DNA from: an uncultured Burkholderiales bacterium
Lineage (GTDB): Bacteria; Pseudomonadota; Gammaproteobacteria; Burkholderiales; Thiobacillaceae
Assembly: GCA_937925755.1 (NCBI GenBank)
Contig: CALAMX010000053.1
Span: 1-15,652, forward strand
DNA: 15,652 nucleotides
Reading direction: 5' to 3'
In this document: in pieces, positions 13,059 to 15,652 of the stretch
Position numbering within the stretch: position 1 is the first letter of the stretch
Layout: each line of letters opens with the position of its first letter
Notes under the pieces: model-generated
Told to the model about the DNA's origin: nothing
Databases searched by the model: none
The model's input: the letters and a program-made list of their open reading frames with translations, nothing else
Translations under genes and position numbers: made by a program

Positions 13059-14537
13059 TTACAAAGCATCTTCGATGCGCTCACACAGGGTGCGTAGCAC
13101 TTTGATGCGGGCGTAGTTCTTGTCTTCCGCTTCGACCAGGGTCCAAGGGGCGATCTCGGTGGACGTGCGATCGATCATGTCGCACACCGCCTCCTCGTAT
13201 TGGTCCCATTTCTCGCGGTTACGCCAGTCCTCCTCGGTGATCTTGAAGCGCTTGAAGCCGGTCTGCTCGCGCGCCTGGAAGCGCCGTAGCTGCTCGTCCT
13301 TGCTGATGGCGAGCCAGAACTTGACCAGCACGATGCGGTGCTCGACGAGCTGCGCCTCGAAGTCGTTGATCTCGTTGTAGGCGCGCATCCAGTCGTGTTC
13401 GCTGCAAAAGCCCTCGACTCGCTCGACCAGCACCCGCCCGTACCAGGATCGGTCGAAGATGGCCAGCCGCCCGCGGCGCGGGATGTGCCGCCAGAAGCGC
13501 CACAGATAGGGGTGGGCGCGCTCTTCGTCGGTAGGGGCGGCCACCGGGATGATCTTGTACATGCGCGCATCGAGCGCGCTGATGATGCGGCGGATGGCCC
13601 CGCCCTTGCCGGCGGCGTCCATCCCCTCGAACACCACGACCACCGCAATATTTTGAAATCCCCGATCGCGGGTGAGCAGGGCGAGTCGGCCCTGATAGGT
13701 CTCCAGTTGTTTTTCGTAGTCTTTCTTTGGCAGGCGGTGGCTGAGGTCTAGGGCGCGCAGCAGGTTTTGCTCGTCCACCCGCGGCAGACTGGGCAAGGTC
13801 GTCAGCGGTCGGGGCGGCGGTTGGGTGAGCTCGAGCCGTTTACGCAGGGCCGTGAGCACGATCTTTCCGAGGGTCAGATTGCGATAGCGCTCATCCTTCC
13901 CCTCGATGATGTACCAGGGGGCGTCGGCCGTGCTGGTCATGCGCAACGCATGTGAGGCGGTCTTGTAGAAACGGTCATAGAGCTTGAAGTGTTCCCAGTC
14001 GCGTTCGGTCACCCGCCAGCGGGTCAGCGGGTCCTTCTCCAAGCTCTTCAAGCGCTTTTCCTGCGCCTTCTTCGACAGATGAAACCAGAACTTGAGGATC
14101 AGCACACCCTCGTCGGCCAACATCTGCTCAAAGCGCAGGATACGCTCCATGGCCTCCTCCAGCTCGGCGACCTTGCTGCGACCGTAGACACGGTCGATCA
14201 GAGGCTGGCTGTACCACGAACCCTGAAAGATGGCCATACGCCCCTTAGGCGGCAGTAGGCGCCAGTAGCGCCACATCGGCGGGCGGTCGCGTTCCTCGTC
14301 GGAAGGTTCTCCCATGCCGTGCGTATCGATGTGGCGGGCGTCGAGCCAGGCGTTGAGCAGGCGCACCGATTCACGCCGTCCGCCACCATTGACCCCGCTG
14401 ACGATCATCACGACGGGGAAGGCGCGGTTCTCGATCAGCTCATATTGGGCGTCGAGCAGGGCCTCGCGCAAGGCGGGCAACTCGGCCTCATAGGTCTTTT
14501 TGTCGACTTTGTGGCCCAGTTCGGCGGATTCGAACAC
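13059..14537 (-). CDS. pap: Polyphosphate:AMP phosphotransferase (two-domain PPK2 family)
   Basis: The 492-aa protein contains two tandem PPK2 domains, the layout of class II polyphosphate:AMP phosphotransferases, which make ADP from AMP and polyphosphate. The C-terminal domain has an intact Walker A EGMDAAGKGG (304-313), Walker B-type IFDRSWYGRVLVERV (360-374) and a lid QAREQTGFKRFKITEEDW. The N-terminal domain is degenerate: Walker A reads GVNGGGRRES (48-57) and the Asp of FDRSWY is replaced (FQGSWY), as usual for this class, so only the second domain should be catalytic. I start at GTG 14537 because the family begins (M)FESAELGHK and GAGGAG lies just upstream; longer upstream sequence overlaps the transporter gene. 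It follows the transporter stop by 11 nt, so both are probably co-transcribed. Confidence 0.92.
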   Translation of the reverse strand: MFESAELGHKVDKKTYEAELPALREALLDAQYELIENRAFPVVMIVSGVNGGGRRESVRLLNAWLDARHIDTHGMGEPSDEERDRPPMWRYWRLLPPKGRMAIFQGSWYSQPLIDRVYGRSKVAELEEAMERILRFEQMLADEGVLILKFWFHLSKKAQEKRLKSLEKDPLTRWRVTERDWEHFKLYDRFYKTASHALRMTSTADAPWYIIEGKDERYRNLTLGKIVLTALRKRLELTQPPPRPLTTLPSLPRVDEQNLLRALDLSHRLPKKDYEKQLETYQGRLALLTRDRGFQNIAVVVVFEGMDAAGKGGAIRRIISALDARMYKIIPVAAPTDEERAHPYLWRFWRHIPRRGRLAIFDRSWYGRVLVERVEGFCSEHDWMRAYNEINDFEAQLVEHRIVLVKFWLAISKDEQLRRFQAREQTGFKRFKITEEDWRNREKWDQYEEAVCDMIDRTSTEIAPWTLVEAEDKNYARIKVLRTLCERIEDAL

Positions 14538-14548
14538 GCTCGGTCTCC

Positions 14549-15652
14549 TCAGAGAATGCCCAGGGCATGGAGGAAGACGGCCACCACCCCTGCAGGAACG
14601 ATGTAGCGCAGCAGCCAGACCCAACCCCAATAGAGCCGGGCGAAGCGGCTGCCAGCGCGGAAGGCCTGTTCACGGGCATGTTCACCCATGCGCCAGGCCA
14701 CGAATACGGCGATCCCCAGGCCGCCCAAGGGTAGCATCCAATTGCTGGCGAGATAATCGGCAAAGTCGAACCAGTTCTTGCCGTGTCCTGCGCCGAACAG
14801 GGCCTCGGTGACGGCGGCGAAATCACTGCCGAAGAGCGCGGTGCCGCCAGACAGGGCGGAGGGGATGCCCAGGATGAAGATCGCCGCGCCGATGCCGATG
14901 GCGGCGCGCCGGCGCGATATGCCGTGCCAATCGATGGCGTGACTGACCGCCACCTCTAGCAGAGAGATGGCGCTGGTGAGCGCCGCCACGGCGAGCAGCA
15001 CGAAGAACACCGCCGCCCACAGCGCCCCACCCGGCAACTGGCCAAAGGCGATGGGCAGGCTCACGAACACGAGGCCTGGTCCGGCTGCGGGGGTGAGGCC
15101 GGCGACGAAGATGATGGGAAAGATCATCAGACAGGCCATGAGAGAGATCAGGGTGTCCAGGCCGCCGATGGCGAGCGAGGTCGTCACCACGTCATCACGC
15201 GCGCGCAGGTAGCTGCCGTAGGTGAGCATGGCCCCCATACCCAGGCTCAGGGTGAAGAAGCTGTGCCCTAGGGCCTCCAACACGCCGGCGGCGGTGAGCC
15301 GCTCGCCGTGTGCGCCGAAGACGAAATCGAGGGCCGGAACGAAACCGTCGGTGCCCACCGCGCGCAACACCAAGGCGAGAATCATGAGGAACAACAGCGG
15401 CATGAGGATGCGGCTCCAACGCTCCACCCCGGCGTTGACCCCGGCGGCGACGATGACGATGGTCAGCAGCATAAACAACCCATGCCAAAACAGGTTGATG
15501 CCGGGGTCGGCATAGACCTGGCCGAACAGGGCCTCGACTTCGGCCGGCTGCATCCCGGCGAAACCTTGGGAGAGCGCCAGCCAGCTATAGTGCAGGGTCC
15601 AACCGGCGACCACGCTGTAATAGGACAGGATCACGAAGGCCGCCGCCACCCC
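14549..15652 (-). CDS. Sodium-dependent transporter, NSS/SNF (LeuT) family, N-terminus outside window
   Basis: About 368 codons of a polytopic transporter are visible; the frame remains open to the right edge, so the first membrane helices with the sodium-site unwound region are missing. What is seen matches bacterial NSS proteins: ILSYYSVVAGWTLHY (TM3), a long extracellular-type loop, GVERWSRILMPLLFLMILALV (TM5), ALGHSFFTLSLGMGAMLTYGSYLRARDDV (TM6-7 region, with the conserved SFFTLSxGxG), then the SAISLLEVAVSHAIDW segment (TM8). About nine helices follow each other. Such symporters import amino acids or related compounds with Na+. The substrate cannot be deduced. The stop is 11 nt before the phosphotransferase start, inside whose ribosome-site region it ends. 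Confidence 0.9.
   Translation of the reverse strand, partial: GVAAAFVILSYYSVVAGWTLHYSWLALSQGFAGMQPAEVEALFGQVYADPGINLFWHGLFMLLTIVIVAAGVNAGVERWSRILMPLLFLMILALVLRAVGTDGFVPALDFVFGAHGERLTAAGVLEALGHSFFTLSLGMGAMLTYGSYLRARDDVVTTSLAIGGLDTLISLMACLMIFPIIFVAGLTPAAGPGLVFVSLPIAFGQLPGGALWAAVFFVLLAVAALTSAISLLEVAVSHAIDWHGISRRRAAIGIGAAIFILGIPSALSGGTALFGSDFAAVTEALFGAGHGKNWFDFADYLASNWMLPLGGLGIAVFVAWRMGEHAREQAFRAGSRFARLYWGWVWLLRYIVPAGVVAVFLHALGIL

Noticed and set aside
14538..14630. Longer start of the polyphosphate:AMP phosphotransferase
   Set aside because: It would overlap the transporter gene on the same strand; the GTG at 14537 has GAGGAG in front and matches the family N-terminus FESAELGHK.
1..15652. tRNA, rRNA, CRISPR array, insertion sequence or prophage
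   Set aside because: No cloverleaf-like sequences, spaced repeats, transposase motifs or terminal inverted repeats were seen on reading through the window.

Overview
The window is a high-GC, gene-dense chromosomal piece from a Gram-negative proteobacterium. Outer-membrane-type lipocalin lipoproteins, a periplasmic glutathione peroxidase and a two-domain polyphosphate:AMP phosphotransferase support this. A sulfur-oxidising or Chromatiales-like gammaproteobacterium is my guess, but the sequence does not fix the genus.

Layout. At the left edge is the start of msrA (minus strand, running out of the window), followed by about 360 bp with no convincing gene. Next is a minus-strand pair: a LitR/CarH-type MerR regulator with a cobalamin-binding domain, and an M20 amidohydrolase that overlaps it by 4 nt. 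An 89-bp divergent intergenic region (2631-2719) separates litR from a long plus-strand operon. It holds face-to-face sigma-70-like promoters and two related TTTGTC-N3-GACA inverted repeats that look like operators.

The operon (2720 to about 12635) contains: a membrane-anchored or exported glutathione peroxidase; a 65-codon small ORF; a CFA-synthase-like methyltransferase; a DUF2878 membrane protein; a DUF1295 membrane reductase-like protein; a lipocalin lipoprotein; an FAD amine-oxidase-like flavoprotein; a DUF1365 protein; a second, longer CFA-synthase-family enzyme; an SDR protein without the catalytic Tyr; a second lipocalin lipoprotein; an apparently frameshifted SRPBCC gene; a 76-aa unknown protein; CbiX (sirohydrochlorin chelatase); and a DUF2237 protein. 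From the methyltransferase to the DUF2237 gene almost every junction overlaps by 1-8 nt or is separated by 2 nt, so this is one translationally coupled unit.

How they may work together (inference). LitR/CarH proteins bind adenosylcobalamin and release DNA on illumination. The gene set (flavoprotein, DUF1365, CFA-like enzyme, SDR, DUF2878, DUF1295, lipocalins) matches the light- or singlet-oxygen-induced membrane-protection clusters seen in other Proteobacteria, where related genes methylate and oxidise unsaturated phospholipid chains. Gpx would reduce lipid hydroperoxides, and CbiX could feed the tetrapyrrole/cobalamin cofactor of the regulator. No photolyase, a usual partner, is present in the window.

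Right end. A small two-helix membrane protein (plus strand) converges on a minus-strand pair: an NSS-family sodium-dependent transporter (N-terminus outside the window) followed 11 nt later by a two-domain PPK2-family polyphosphate:AMP phosphotransferase with a GTG start.
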